A stretch of 64,000 nt of DNA from CAYOUV01 sp963790075 (lineage in GTDB: Bacteria; Chloroflexota; Anaerolineae; Anaerolineales; Villigracilaceae), in assembly GCA_963790075.1 (NCBI GenBank), contig CAWBNG010000003.1, forward strand, positions 744,001 to 808,000, read 5' to 3'. The position numbers were made by a program, and so were the translations under genes. Of this stretch, positions 11,017 to 19,948 are shown one piece after another (position 1 is the first letter of the stretch; each line of letters starts with the position of its first letter). The notes beneath the pieces are model-generated. The model was not told the DNA's origin. It saw nothing but the letters and a program-made list of their open reading frames with translations, and did not search any database.

Positions 11017-11191
11017 TTTTTACTTCCTAACCTATTTGGGGGCAAAACGAACTTTAAGAGACTGCCCTGTCGAAACCATTGACTTCAAATTTGCTTTTTC
11101 ATTCATTCGTTTCAGCGTTCTTATCGAGGGGAAGCGCTTCGAGGAGTGCAGCGCGTCAGCTCATAGTTACTTTACCAAAAATAATGAGTTA

Positions 11192-12064
11192 TTATTTTGC
11201 GCGCTGCCAGGCTGTATCCAGCACTTCTTTAAACAAGCCTCCGACAATGTGCCTGCGATAGTCCGCACTGGCGCGACGGGCGCTACTTCGAAAATGAGCC
11301 TGACCCTGCAGGGCATCAAGCGCACGCGCAAAAGTTTTGGCATTTAAAGGCTGATTCCGCAGCGTGCCTTCCGCTTCCGTGGCCCGGAAGGGAGTTGCGC
11401 CACCCGGACCGACAGCGATATGAACATCTGTGGCAATTTCCTGTTTGCGTTCCAACCAGACCGCGCAATTCAAGATGGGAAGCGCCACACCCTGTGGGCG
11501 CATAATGCGCTTGAAGCAGGATGCCTGTCCCGTTCTGGTCTGAGGGAGGTAAAAGCCGACAATCAGTTCCGAACTTTTATCAAGCGCAGATTTACCCGGA
11601 CCAAGGAAGAGCGAAGTGAACGGCACGCGGCGAGTCTCTGAAATTCCGGCTACTTCGACTTGTGCATCGAGGGCAGTCAGGGCAATCGTCCCATCTGCAG
11701 CCGGCAAGGCGTGCGCCACGTTGCCGCCCAGCGTGGCGGTATTGCGGACCTGTGGCCCGGCGATCAGGTCACAGGCTTCAACCAAAGCCTGGGCATGCAC
11801 GACGGTCAATTGGTCGCGTGCAACGCGGTTGACCGGCACGGCTGCGCCGATGTAGAGCTGCTCGCCTCTCAGTTCGAGTGCGGTCATCTCTGGGATGAAT
11901 GTCAAATCAACCAGGGTGTGAACGGGGGGATGATGGCCCTGCCGCAAGTCGAGCAGCAAATCCGTGCCGCCGGCGATTGGCATCACCGGGCCGGATGCGG
12001 AAGTTAGGGCTTGAAGAGCCTCTTTGACGGAGGTGGGGCGTTTATAATCTTGCCAAAGGTTCAT
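11192..12064 (-). CDS. FAD-binding subunit of xanthine dehydrogenase-family enzyme (YgfM/XdhB-like)
   Basis: The electron-transfer flavoprotein subunit of the molybdenum hydroxylase downstream. The 290 residues show the CO-dehydrogenase-flavoprotein pattern: PIAGGTDLLLDLRQG near 33-47 for the FAD pyrophosphate, IAGPQVRNTATLGGNVAHALPAAD for the isoalloxazine side, and a C-terminal CODH_FAD_C-like region (ADYRRHIVGGLFKE). ATG 12064 was preferred to GTG 12073 because AGAGGTG lies six bases before it. With XdhD it gives the three cofactor modules (Fe-S, Mo, FAD) of the complete enzyme. Confidence 0.88.
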   Translation of the reverse strand: MNLWQDYKRPTSVKEALQALTSASGPVMPIAGGTDLLLDLRQGHHPPVHTLVDLTFIPEMTALELRGEQLYIGAAVPVNRVARDQLTVVHAQALVEACDLIAGPQVRNTATLGGNVAHALPAADGTIALTALDAQVEVAGISETRRVPFTSLFLGPGKSALDKSSELIVGFYLPQTRTGQASCFKRIMRPQGVALPILNCAVWLERKQEIATDVHIAVGPGGATPFRATEAEGTLRNQPLNAKTFARALDALQGQAHFRSSARRASADYRRHIVGGLFKEVLDTAWQRAK

Positions 12065-12193
12065 TGGTGGCACCTCTTTCTGACGGCGGCACTTTTCGAT
12101 GGGTTATGACCCAACGCCGCTGGTATCTCACAGCGACCACCGAACCGATGGATATTTTATTTTACTACCTGTTTGCAGTATATCAGGAAGTTT

Positions 12194-13771
12194 TCAAGCT
12201 GCTTCCGATGTCTGTTTGATCCCTTCCTCGGGATTCACGCCGGCCATGAGCAGACCGAGCTTTTCAGGCGTAGCGCTTTCACGCGAGACGATATCCATGA
12301 TCTGGCCTTCGTAAATAACTGCAATACGATCGGAGAGGGCCAGGATCTCATCCAGGTCTTCAGAGATGAGCAGGATGGCCGCACCTTTTTTGCGCTGTTC
12401 GAGCAACTGCGCACGGACGTATTCGGTCGCGCCAATATCGAGACCGCGGGTCGGTTGCGCTGCGATGATGACGCGTGGGTTGCGCGAGATTTCACGCGCA
12501 AGCACAACTTTTTGGATATTCCCCCCTGAAAGATTCTTGGCAAGGGTTTCATGCGATGGGGTCTTAACATGATATCTTGCGATCAATTCATCTGCATGGC
12601 GGGATATATTTCTTAAATTAAGGAAACCATAATACGAGTATGGCTGCTTTTGATGTTCGCGCAGGATCATGTTCTCAGCAATGGTAAAGTCCTTGATCAT
12701 GCCATCGCGCATGCGCTCTTCAGGAATGTATGAAAGCATCCGGTCTGTGATTTCGCCAGGGGCTAGACCAGTGATATCAGCGTCTTCCAGGATAACTTTG
12801 CCGCCAGTGACCTTCCGCAGGCCGGTCACAATTTCAGCCAATTCGCGTTGGCCGTTGCCCGAGACGCCTGCTATCCCGAGGATCTCGCTCGCATGCACCG
12901 CTAAGCTGACGCCACGCAAGCCCGGTGTGCCGCGGTCGCTGCCGCAGGCCACCTGCTCAAGTTGCAGGCGGACTTCGCCGATCCGAACGTTTCCGCGGTC
13001 TGGCGCAAAACCAACTTCACGTCCGACCATCCAGTTGGCAAGGTCCTGTTTCGTAGTCTCGGAAGTCGGACGGGTGCCAATCTTGCGTCCATCGCGCAGG
13101 ACGGTGACGCGATCACTGATTTCGACAACTTCATGTAATTTATGAGAAATAAAAATAAGTGCGTGCCCATCCCTGACCATCTGGCGCATGATGATAAATA
13201 ATTCATCCACTTCTTGAGGCGTTAGAACTGCCGTCGGTTCATCCAGGATGAGCAGGGCCGCTCCGCGATAAAGAGCCTTGATGATTTCAACACGTTGCTG
13301 TTGTCCTACGGAGAGTTGCCAAATATAGGCAGAAGGGTCAATTTTTAATCCATAAATATCGGCCAATTCAACAATTCTTTTAGAGACACGGTCGAGATCG
13401 GTCAGCACGCCGCGAGAGGATGGAAGTCCGAGTGCAACATTTTCAGCCACATTCAGGGATTGCACCAGCATGAAATGCTGATGGATCATGCCAATTCCGA
13501 GATTGATCGAATCGTTTGGGGAAGCGATGTACACCTGCTTTCCATTCAACAGGATTTCCCCTTCGTCGGGATGGTATAGGCCATAAAGGATCTTCATTAA
13601 TGTGCTTTTACCAGCGCCGTTTTCACCCAGCAGGGCATGCACTTCACCCGACCTCACATCGAAGTCGACACTGTCATTCGCAAGCACGCCGGGAAATCTC
13701 TTGGTGATCCCGTGCATTTCGAGACTGTCAATGCGGGTCTTGCCGGAAGGGAGGATATTCGATTCGGTCAT
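12194..13771 (-). CDS. ABC transporter ATPase, BMP/nucleoside type (tandem nucleotide-binding domains)
   Basis: Energises the nucleoside-type importer encoded upstream. The 525 residues hold two ATPase domains. The first is complete, with Walker A LLGENGAGKST, signature LSVGQQQRVE and Walker B LLILDEPTAVL. The second has a degenerate Walker A (IAGVSGNGQRE) with signature LSGGNIQKVVLAREI and AAQPTRGLDIGA, as usual for RbsA/NupO-like proteins. The neighbouring BMP lipoprotein and two permeases complete the system. A strong hairpin separates it from the lipoprotein gene. It precedes the FAD subunit by 129 bp. Confidence 0.92.
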   Translation of the reverse strand: MTESNILPSGKTRIDSLEMHGITKRFPGVLANDSVDFDVRSGEVHALLGENGAGKSTLMKILYGLYHPDEGEILLNGKQVYIASPNDSINLGIGMIHQHFMLVQSLNVAENVALGLPSSRGVLTDLDRVSKRIVELADIYGLKIDPSAYIWQLSVGQQQRVEIIKALYRGAALLILDEPTAVLTPQEVDELFIIMRQMVRDGHALIFISHKLHEVVEISDRVTVLRDGRKIGTRPTSETTKQDLANWMVGREVGFAPDRGNVRIGEVRLQLEQVACGSDRGTPGLRGVSLAVHASEILGIAGVSGNGQRELAEIVTGLRKVTGGKVILEDADITGLAPGEITDRMLSYIPEERMRDGMIKDFTIAENMILREHQKQPYSYYGFLNLRNISRHADELIARYHVKTPSHETLAKNLSGGNIQKVVLAREISRNPRVIIAAQPTRGLDIGATEYVRAQLLEQRKKGAAILLISEDLDEILALSDRIAVIYEGQIMDIVSRESATPEKLGLLMAGVNPEEGIKQTSEAA

Positions 13772-13800
13772 TGTGCCAACCTAATAATCGTTCAGGGTAA

Positions 13801-13834
13801 GACTTCGGAAGTCTTTATAGAGACTTCCGAAGTC
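13801..13834 (-). terminator. Intra-operon hairpin after BMP lipoprotein gene
   Basis: A perfect 14-bp inverted repeat (13801-13814 with 13821-13834) with a 6-base loop, lying between the BMP lipoprotein stop and the ATPase start. Only a short U run follows on the minus strand. It is therefore more likely a partial terminator or an mRNA 3'-end stabiliser that raises lipoprotein level over the membrane subunits. Confidence 0.65.
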
Positions 13835-13849
13835 CTTTATTAAAATCTA

Positions 13850-14857
13850 CTACGGTAGGGTAATCGTGATCGTTCCGTCAGAGATGCCCTTGATGGTCGT
13901 ATCCGCCAGCGTCTTGACATCCGCAGGGAGGGCGTAATCCGGATTGAACTCCATCACTTCACCACCGTTCTGAAGATTGATGGTAAAAGATTCGCCGCCG
14001 AGGGTGCCGGCCTGGATCTTGCTGATCATTTGCTTCAACACACCTTCCCAGTGATAGACCTGATTGGCAACCACAATGGAGGGAGCAAGGGAGGTCTGGT
14101 TGGATTGTGTGCCAAACCACAGGACATTGGAATCCTTGGCTTTTCCGATCGCGCCAACAACCATCTGAGCCGTGCCGGTCAGGACATCCGCGCCAGCAGA
14201 GATGTGAGTTGTCGCAGCTTCGGAAGCAAGTGCCACATCCGAGAATGATCCGATGTAATTCACGTTCACAGTGACATTGGGATTGGTCGCTGCAATACCG
14301 GCTTTGAAACCATCCACATACAGTTTCGCATCGCCAGTCTCAATGGGGCCGACCACGCCAATCACATCTGATTTGGTTAGGGAGGCTGCCATCACACCGT
14401 TCACATAGCCGCCCTCTTGGGAGGCCGCTTCATAAGCGAAGATATTGGGTTCTCCAAAGGTATCCACTGTCGTACCCCAAGCAAAACTGGTCTTGGGGAA
14501 ATCGGGAGCGATTTCCTGCAGGGATGAACCATACTGCGAACCGTGAGCAATGATCAAGTCATATCCCTGGGTGGCGTAGTCACGGATAGCCGCTGCAGCG
14601 TCATCCACGACAAACATATTGTCCGTATAAACGAAATCGAATTTGTCAGGCCCGCCCATTTCAGTTTGAACGCGGACGAGGGCATCATACATGCTCTGGC
14701 TGAAAGCCAGGTCATTAATGGCGCTGGGCATCACGACCGCTACGCGGAAGGGACCTGCCGCGGCGGGAGCCGTTGTAGGCTGTGCAGGTGATCCACAAGC
14801 GCTGATGGCGATAGCCACCAACATGACCAATGTCAACATCTTTGCAATTTTTTTCAT
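13850..14857 (-). CDS. BMP-family substrate-binding lipoprotein (nucleoside ABC importer 1)
   Basis: The extracytoplasmic receptor of a BMP/PnrA-type importer. The signal peptide ends in the lipobox AISACGS, with the lipidated Cys near residue 21, followed by a short Pro/Ala/Thr linker. The mature domain starts FRVAVVMPSAINDLAFSQS and contains IIAHGSQYG and IGVVGPIETGD, as in purine-nucleoside-binding relatives. ATG 14857 fits the AAGGAG site better than ATG 14863, which lies directly against it. GTATAC occurs just upstream of the start site and resembles a GntR/HutC half-site, but this is weak. Ligand is probably a nucleoside or purine, given the xanthine dehydrogenase genes downstream. Confidence 0.9.
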   Translation of the reverse strand: MKKIAKMLTLVMLVAIAISACGSPAQPTTAPAAAGPFRVAVVMPSAINDLAFSQSMYDALVRVQTEMGGPDKFDFVYTDNMFVVDDAAAAIRDYATQGYDLIIAHGSQYGSSLQEIAPDFPKTSFAWGTTVDTFGEPNIFAYEAASQEGGYVNGVMAASLTKSDVIGVVGPIETGDAKLYVDGFKAGIAATNPNVTVNVNYIGSFSDVALASEAATTHISAGADVLTGTAQMVVGAIGKAKDSNVLWFGTQSNQTSLAPSIVVANQVYHWEGVLKQMISKIQAGTLGGESFTINLQNGGEVMEFNPDYALPADVKTLADTTIKGISDGTITITLP

Positions 14858-14958
14858 CTTCATCTCCTTGTGTTGTATACGTTTTTTCGTCGACTTGCAC
14901 TTTCTCTAACAGGTTGTGTCGGGTAAATTCTACAAGCAACCTCCTTTACCAAATGAAC

Positions 14959-15891
14959 CTATTCCTCCCGCCCAAAAGGTTTCGTCAGTGCGGATGGAGA
15001 GCGAACCCTTGAAACGGTAACAACCAAAACCAGGATCGTCAGCACGTATGGCATCATCACTGCAATCTCCGATGGAATGGGGATTCCTAGGACCTGGATC
15101 CACAATTGCAAAGAGTTAACCAGACTGAACAATAACGCGCCTCCCAAAACACCCAAGGGCCGCCAGGCTCCGAAGTACACCAATGCGACCGCGATAAAAC
15201 CGAGTCCGCTGGTCATGTTCTGTTGAAAAACATTAAGCAGGGCAATCGAGAGCGAAGCTCCGGCGATCCCAGAGAGAGTCCCACCCAGGATAATCGTGAA
15301 GTAACGGACACGCGCCACGCTCACGCCAAGCGAATCGGCCGCGTCCGGGTTTTCACCCACTGAGCGGATCTTCAATCCCAGATTCGTTTTATTCAACACA
15401 AAGCCTGCCAACAGGACGATAAGGTACGCGCCATAAACCAGAATATTTTGATCGAAGAATATTTCTCCAAGCCCGGGAATTTTGCTCAAGATGGGAATAG
15501 CTATTTTTGGAAAACCTTCGACCGTGTGCACGGTACCCATCAACTTTTGAAAAAGCAAGTCGCTCATTCCCAAACCGAAGAGATAAAAACCAATGCCGCT
15601 AATACCTTGCTGCGCTTGCAAATTGACGGTAACGAATGCCATGGCCAATCCCATCAGGGCACCGACAAGCATGGCTGCCAGCACGCCCAGCCAAAGATTC
15701 CCAGTATTCATTGCTACATAAAATGCGGCAAACGCACCGAGCAGCATTTGTCCTTCCACGCCGAGATTCAATACGCCGCTGCGTTGTCCGAAGGTTTCGC
15801 CGATAGCCGCATATAAATACGGCGTTGCCAGTCGGACGCCCGACGACAAGATCCCGATCAAAACGGTTACGCTAAACAGGTCCGAGATCAT
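14959..15891 (-). CDS. BMP-type ABC transporter permease (NupQ-like)
   Basis: A membrane subunit of nucleoside importer 1, with 310 residues and about eight to ten helices. The family signature GQRSGVLNLGVEGQMLLGAF appears near residue 33, and the cytoplasmic coupling region SVGENPDAADSLGVSVARVRY lies near 180-200. Its ATG overlaps the stop of the other permease by four bases, so the pair is translationally coupled and probably forms a heterodimer. The BMP lipoprotein gene follows after about 100 bp. Confidence 0.9.
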   Translation of the reverse strand: MISDLFSVTVLIGILSSGVRLATPYLYAAIGETFGQRSGVLNLGVEGQMLLGAFAAFYVAMNTGNLWLGVLAAMLVGALMGLAMAFVTVNLQAQQGISGIGFYLFGLGMSDLLFQKLMGTVHTVEGFPKIAIPILSKIPGLGEIFFDQNILVYGAYLIVLLAGFVLNKTNLGLKIRSVGENPDAADSLGVSVARVRYFTIILGGTLSGIAGASLSIALLNVFQQNMTSGLGFIAVALVYFGAWRPLGVLGGALLFSLVNSLQLWIQVLGIPIPSEIAVMMPYVLTILVLVVTVSRVRSPSALTKPFGREE

Positions 15892-17018
15892 GAGCTTGCC
15901 TCCACAGGTTGGGAGGCATTATCCGGAGGCGGAGAATCGTCCAGATCAGCCCGTGCCAGGCGCTGGCGCTGTCTTCGTCTGCGCAGAAATTCACTACTGA
16001 CCACAAACACAACTACCAAGCCATTCAGCGCGGTGATCAACGCAGATGGAACTTGCACTACCCGCTGCATTTGGTTCGCTCCGACTAAAAGAGCGCCAAA
16101 CAATATTGCCGCCGGAATAGACCATATTGGATGCAACTGCCCGAACAAGGCCGCAACGATCCCATTGAAACCCGCATTGCCCGTAAAGCCCGAAGCCGAA
16201 CCATCCGTAATCATGCGAAAGTTGACTCCATACACTTGAACTGCGCCTGCCAATCCAGAGAAAGCGCCACTCAGTAACAATGCCATTACAACGTACCGCG
16301 GGACTTTGATACCCGCATAGCGCGAAGCCTGCGGATTTAATCCCACCGCGCGGATTCGATATCCGAGTGTGGTACGCCATAATAAAATGTAGACCAGAAT
16401 TGCAAGGACAACCGCGATCAATGCGCCAAGATGCAAACGGGTAGGCGCCCAGCGCGCTAAACGATAAGCTTCAATCAACCTGGCAGTTTGGGGAATCTTG
16501 GAAGCCTTTTGGGCTTGCACCGGATCAATCATCGGTCCGCGCAGCATGAAGTTCATGATCTGCACTGCAATAGCATTCATCATCACAGTACTTAAAATTT
16601 CGTTGACGTTAAAGTATGCCTTGAGATAACCGGGAATTCCGCCCCAAATCGCGCCGCCCAAAAAACCAGCAAATAGGCCCAGTGTGATCGCAAGCCAGCC
16701 GGGTAAGCCTGTAAATGTCAGTCCGATCCATGTGGCAAAAATACCGCCGATGATCATCTGACCTTCACCGCCGATATTGATCACGTCACCACGGAAGGAA
16801 ATGCAAATTCCCAGTCCCACCAGAAGCAGCGGCGTAGCCTTGACCAGCGTTTCCGCAAAGGCGTTGGCGCTTCCGAAAGCACCATCCCACAGAGCCGCGT
16901 ATGCCTCAATTGGGTTGACCTTAAGCAACAGGAGCATTACTGCCCCTACGATGAGGGCAGCCAGCGTGGCAATCACTGGCAACAAAGCGTCAAAGATGGC
17001 ACTCAGTTTTGTTCGCAT
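15888..17018 (-). CDS. BMP-type ABC transporter permease (NupP-like)
   Basis: The larger membrane subunit of nucleoside importer 1, with 376 residues. It contains GDVINIGGEGQMIIGGIFAT near 80-100 and the coupling segment RAVGLNPQASRYAGIKVPR near 230. The charged tail RRRRQRQRLARADLDD is cytoplasmic. It follows the GntR regulator by 56 bp and overlaps the next permease, so regulator, both permeases, receptor, ATPase and dehydrogenase subunits may form one long operon. Confidence 0.9.
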   Translation of the reverse strand: MRTKLSAIFDALLPVIATLAALIVGAVMLLLLKVNPIEAYAALWDGAFGSANAFAETLVKATPLLLVGLGICISFRGDVINIGGEGQMIIGGIFATWIGLTFTGLPGWLAITLGLFAGFLGGAIWGGIPGYLKAYFNVNEILSTVMMNAIAVQIMNFMLRGPMIDPVQAQKASKIPQTARLIEAYRLARWAPTRLHLGALIAVVLAILVYILLWRTTLGYRIRAVGLNPQASRYAGIKVPRYVVMALLLSGAFSGLAGAVQVYGVNFRMITDGSASGFTGNAGFNGIVAALFGQLHPIWSIPAAILFGALLVGANQMQRVVQVPSALITALNGLVVVFVVSSEFLRRRRQRQRLARADLDDSPPPDNASQPVEASS

Positions 17019-17074
17019 CGAGACCTTATCCTCCCCAGTGCCGGATCATAGGGGTGAAAACCAAGGGAACGAGT

Positions 17075-17806
17075 TCAAGTCCAGGCCTGTACTAATCTCA
17101 GTCGCAAGCTTGAATCGTCGAAATAATTCACACCCAGGGCAAGCGGTAGGTTGTTCTTACCATAAAACGCCACCTGTAATTGCAGAATAGTTCTGCCTGC
17201 CTCGCCTCCTAAAAATTCAAGCGTCTCCGATCCAATCAGTGTGGAATGAATATCTGTGATAGCAAATGCTATCTTTTCGTGACAATACCTATATAAGATC
17301 TCGCGGATATGGAGTTCGCCATTAATACTTTCCAGCGGCTCCCGAAGCAATGAAAGTGGGATCACATTATTCGACAGGATGACCGGCTGTTGATCAGCGA
17401 TGAATAAGCGGCGCAGTAAAAGTAAATTCTCCCCCGTTTCCAGAGCCAGGGCAAGCGCTTCTTTTTCCGTTGCGGGTCTGTGCTCTACGGCGAGTGAGCG
17501 GATGGAAGGCTTGTATCCATTGCTTTCAATTAACTGCACCAGGTCCCACAAATTTCCTGAGTGCGCACTGATTTCCTGCACGCGCGCGTTCACATATGTG
17601 CCATCCCCCTGTTTGCGGATGATGAGACCATTGGCTGCCAATTTAGCAAGCGCCGTCCGTATTGTGGCGCGGCTTACCCCCAATTCATCCGACAACTCGA
17701 TTTCAGAGGGCATGCGCCCAGCAGCTGGATACACACCGCCTCGAATCCGCTCAAGAAGGATTTCGTCGACCTGATTGGCAATCGTTTTCGCTTGAATGAT
17801 GCGCAT
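17075..17806 (-). CDS. GntR-family regulator, HutC subfamily (UTRA domain)
   Basis: A 243-residue repressor-type regulator. The N-terminal winged helix has RMPSEIELSDELGVSRATIR (about 32-51) followed by LAANGLIIRKQGDGTYV. The C-terminal UTRA effector domain (about 90-240) contains LLLRRLFIADQQPVILSNN. It is the first gene of the nupPQ-receptor-ATPase-dehydrogenase run and probably controls it. Its leader contains a CGTCAGACG palindrome just after a predicted promoter. The effector is unknown, possibly a purine or nucleoside. Confidence 0.88.
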   Translation of the reverse strand: MRIIQAKTIANQVDEILLERIRGGVYPAAGRMPSEIELSDELGVSRATIRTALAKLAANGLIIRKQGDGTYVNARVQEISAHSGNLWDLVQLIESNGYKPSIRSLAVEHRPATEKEALALALETGENLLLLRRLFIADQQPVILSNNVIPLSLLREPLESINGELHIREILYRYCHEKIAFAITDIHSTLIGSETLEFLGGEAGRTILQLQVAFYGKNNLPLALGVNYFDDSSLRLRLVQAWT

Positions 17807-17832
17807 TGGTAATCGATTTGTTAGATGATAAT

Positions 17833-17841
17833 CGTCTGACG
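17833..17841 (-). promoter_or_regulatory. Putative GntR operator, GTCAGAC core
   Basis: CGTCAGACG on the minus strand is palindromic around a central A, and near-symmetry extends outward (AAACGTC / GACGATT, one mismatch). It lies just downstream of the predicted -10 of the first GntR gene, so it would cover the transcription start. The same GTCAGAC core forms a 17-bp perfect palindrome at 32171-32187. A 7-mer alone could recur by chance. Its placement is the main support. Confidence 0.4.
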
Positions 17842-17846
17842 TTTAT

Positions 17847-17875
17847 TTTGTATCATATTTCACAACCGATTACAA
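17847..17875 (-). promoter_or_regulatory. Putative promoter of GntR-nupPQ-xdh operon
   Basis: Minus strand: TTGTAA (17875-17870), a 17-bp spacer, then TACAAA (17852-17847) with TG one base before it (extended -10). It lies 41 bp upstream of the GntR start codon. The match is moderate, in an AT-rich stretch unlike the flanking genes. Confidence 0.45.
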
Positions 17876-17906
17876 GTGTCAAGTGACCAAATTCTGATTT
17901 TTTAAG

Positions 17907-18905
17907 TTATTCGGATTCGAAGGGTACTCCTAACGCGGCCGGAGGAGAAGCCCGCAGTGCACGCAGCAAACGCGAAATCAAACGGCGTGTTCCTTCCGGC
18001 ATGGCAGCCAAAGTCCGCGAGACCCATTCTGCGTCGCCAATGTTAACCAGCAACAGAGTCAGGATCATCAATGGGAAGGGCGCTACTTGCAAGACTTGCG
18101 AAGGAATACCTGAAAGACTGGGTTGAAGCACCAAGCCCAGCCATTGCAGTAAGGAGAACAGATATACACCGAAGGCAGCGCGCATAGGACTCCAGCCGCC
18201 AAAGATGGTAATCGCCAGCGCGATCCAGCCGATACCGTCCAGGCCAGTTTGCGTTCCCATCCACCCGGCTTTGACATTCAGTGTATAGGCCGGTCCTGCT
18301 AATCCCCCGATTGCACCACCAATAATCGTATACACATACCGCAACCGGTTGACATTCGCGCCGCGCACAAAAGCCGCAGCCGGGCGCTCGCCAATGCCTT
18401 GCAGCACCAATCCGGGACGGGTGCGGAAGATCCACAACCAGGCTAGGATGACAACGATATAACTAAGATAGGTGACAACGTCCAGCCGGAAAAACAAAGG
18501 ACCGAGGATGGGGATATCTTTCAGAAACAGAATCGGCCAGGTCGGCAGGGTAGGACCTGATATGTTCATATACGGAACACCGAGAAAATAAGCCAGGTCA
18601 CGGGCGGCCAGCGCCAGCACAAACCCGACAGCCACCTGCGATTGATGCAGCGTGATACTACCAAACGCGACAATGAAGGCCACCAGCGCCCCGATCACCA
18701 TCCCAGCCAGAAATCCCAGCAGCAGGCTCCCGGTCAGGTAGGCAATGGTAAAGCCGCCCATGGCCGAGAGCAGGATCGTCCCATTCCACGAAAGGTTGAT
18801 GATGCCAGCCCGTTCGGTAATCGTCTCGCCGATCACGGCAAACATCACCGGCGCAGCAGCCGCCAGGACTCCGGCCAAACCGATCAAAATATTGGAATTC
18901 ATCAT
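17907..18905 (-). CDS. BMP-type ABC transporter permease (second importer, NupQ-like)
   Basis: A 332-residue membrane subunit of the second importer. It carries TERAGIINLSWNGTILLSAM near 30-50, a variant of the usual NLGVEG motif, and the coupling region IGERPAAAFVRGANVNRLRY. It starts six bases after the stop of the other permease. The gene ends 100 bp before the GntR start, where the next promoter lies. The changed NL-W-NG motif suggests a substrate or partner different from importer 1, but function as a permease is clear. Confidence 0.88.
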   Translation of the reverse strand: MMNSNILIGLAGVLAAAAPVMFAVIGETITERAGIINLSWNGTILLSAMGGFTIAYLTGSLLLGFLAGMVIGALVAFIVAFGSITLHQSQVAVGFVLALAARDLAYFLGVPYMNISGPTLPTWPILFLKDIPILGPLFFRLDVVTYLSYIVVILAWLWIFRTRPGLVLQGIGERPAAAFVRGANVNRLRYVYTIIGGAIGGLAGPAYTLNVKAGWMGTQTGLDGIGWIALAITIFGGWSPMRAAFGVYLFSLLQWLGLVLQPSLSGIPSQVLQVAPFPLMILTLLLVNIGDAEWVSRTLAAMPEGTRRLISRLLRALRASPPAALGVPFESE

Positions 18906-18910
18906 GTCAC

Positions 18911-19948
18911 CTAAACCTTCTTCAAAAAGCGTTCGCGCACGCCCTGACCAAGCAGGACAAGCAGCACCAGCAAATCTTGCAAAACGCCAGCAAAGGATGA
19001 ATCCATTTTATATACAATCTGCAACTGGACGCTGCCGACGTTAAGCGCTGCAAAGAAAAACGCGATCGGTATGACCCAGATGGCCTGGTAATTGATCAGC
19101 ATCGCTACAAGCAAACCGAGAAACCCATATCCGTTCGAGATGTTTGGCAACAAACGATGATAGACAGCCACCACCTGGATAGCACCGGCCAGTCCGACAA
19201 ACGCACCGCATAGCAGGAAGGAAAACATGCTGTACTGCCAGGTGGGAACGCCCAATAGGAAAGCTGCTTTCATGTTCTTGCCAACGGCTTTCAAACGCAA
19301 GCCGAAATACGTTCCCCGCAGCAACAGATAAACGATCACCACGACAGCAATCGATATTCCCAGCGCCCAGGGACTCAAACCGGTATTGGAAATAGTCGGC
19401 AGCCAGAGTTTCTCATCGAACGGCTGCGTACCAGACATCGAACCGACCCCCGGGCGTTTCCACGGTCCAAAGACCAGATAGATCGTCAAGGCGGTGGCAA
19501 CGAAATTGAGTCCCAGCCCACCAAAGATCTCGTTCACGCCGCCAAAGGTTTTCAACGCACCGGCCAGAGCCGCCCACAACGCGCCGCCGATCATGCCAAA
19601 AAGAATGCCCGAAATAATGATCAGCGCAGGCGGCACACTCGTATCTTGAAGCAAACGTAACATCCAGGTAGCGAAGATAGAGCCGAGAACCATCTGCCCT
19701 TCCACACCGATATTCCAGAGGCCGGCGGCAAACGTAATCAACACGCCTGCAGTCGTCAATAACAACGGTGACCAGGTTATGAGAACGGTCATCATGCTAT
19801 GAGACGAGCCAAAGGCTCCGCTCATTATGCTTCCGTATGCTTTGAGAGGCGGTGCTCCGGCAGCAACCAAAATGAGCGTTGTGATCAACAGCGACAGGAC
19901 AAGTGCGCCAGCTTGAAATCCAATGTTAATCCACAGGCTTTTTTTCAT
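18911..19948 (-). CDS. BMP-type ABC transporter permease (second importer, NupP-like)
   Basis: The 345-residue larger membrane subunit. It contains GLWNIGVEGQMVLGSIFAT and the coupling segment KAVGKNMKAAFLLGVPTWQY. ATG 19948 was chosen over the upstream in-frame ATG at 19978 because it overlaps the ATPase stop by four bases and has GAGG nine bases before it. It is tightly coupled on both sides within the second importer operon. Confidence 0.88.
   Translation of the reverse strand: MKKSLWINIGFQAGALVLSLLITTLILVAAGAPPLKAYGSIMSGAFGSSHSMMTVLITWSPLLLTTAGVLITFAAGLWNIGVEGQMVLGSIFATWMLRLLQDTSVPPALIIISGILFGMIGGALWAALAGALKTFGGVNEIFGGLGLNFVATALTIYLVFGPWKRPGVGSMSGTQPFDEKLWLPTISNTGLSPWALGISIAVVVIVYLLLRGTYFGLRLKAVGKNMKAAFLLGVPTWQYSMFSFLLCGAFVGLAGAIQVVAVYHRLLPNISNGYGFLGLLVAMLINYQAIWVIPIAFFFAALNVGSVQLQIVYKMDSSFAGVLQDLLVLLVLLGQGVRERFLKKV

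Noticed and set aside
11017..11191. Possible small gene or regulatory RNA between the FAD subunit and XdhD-like gene
   Set aside because: No conserved-looking frame, promoter or hairpin could be supported in these 175 bases.
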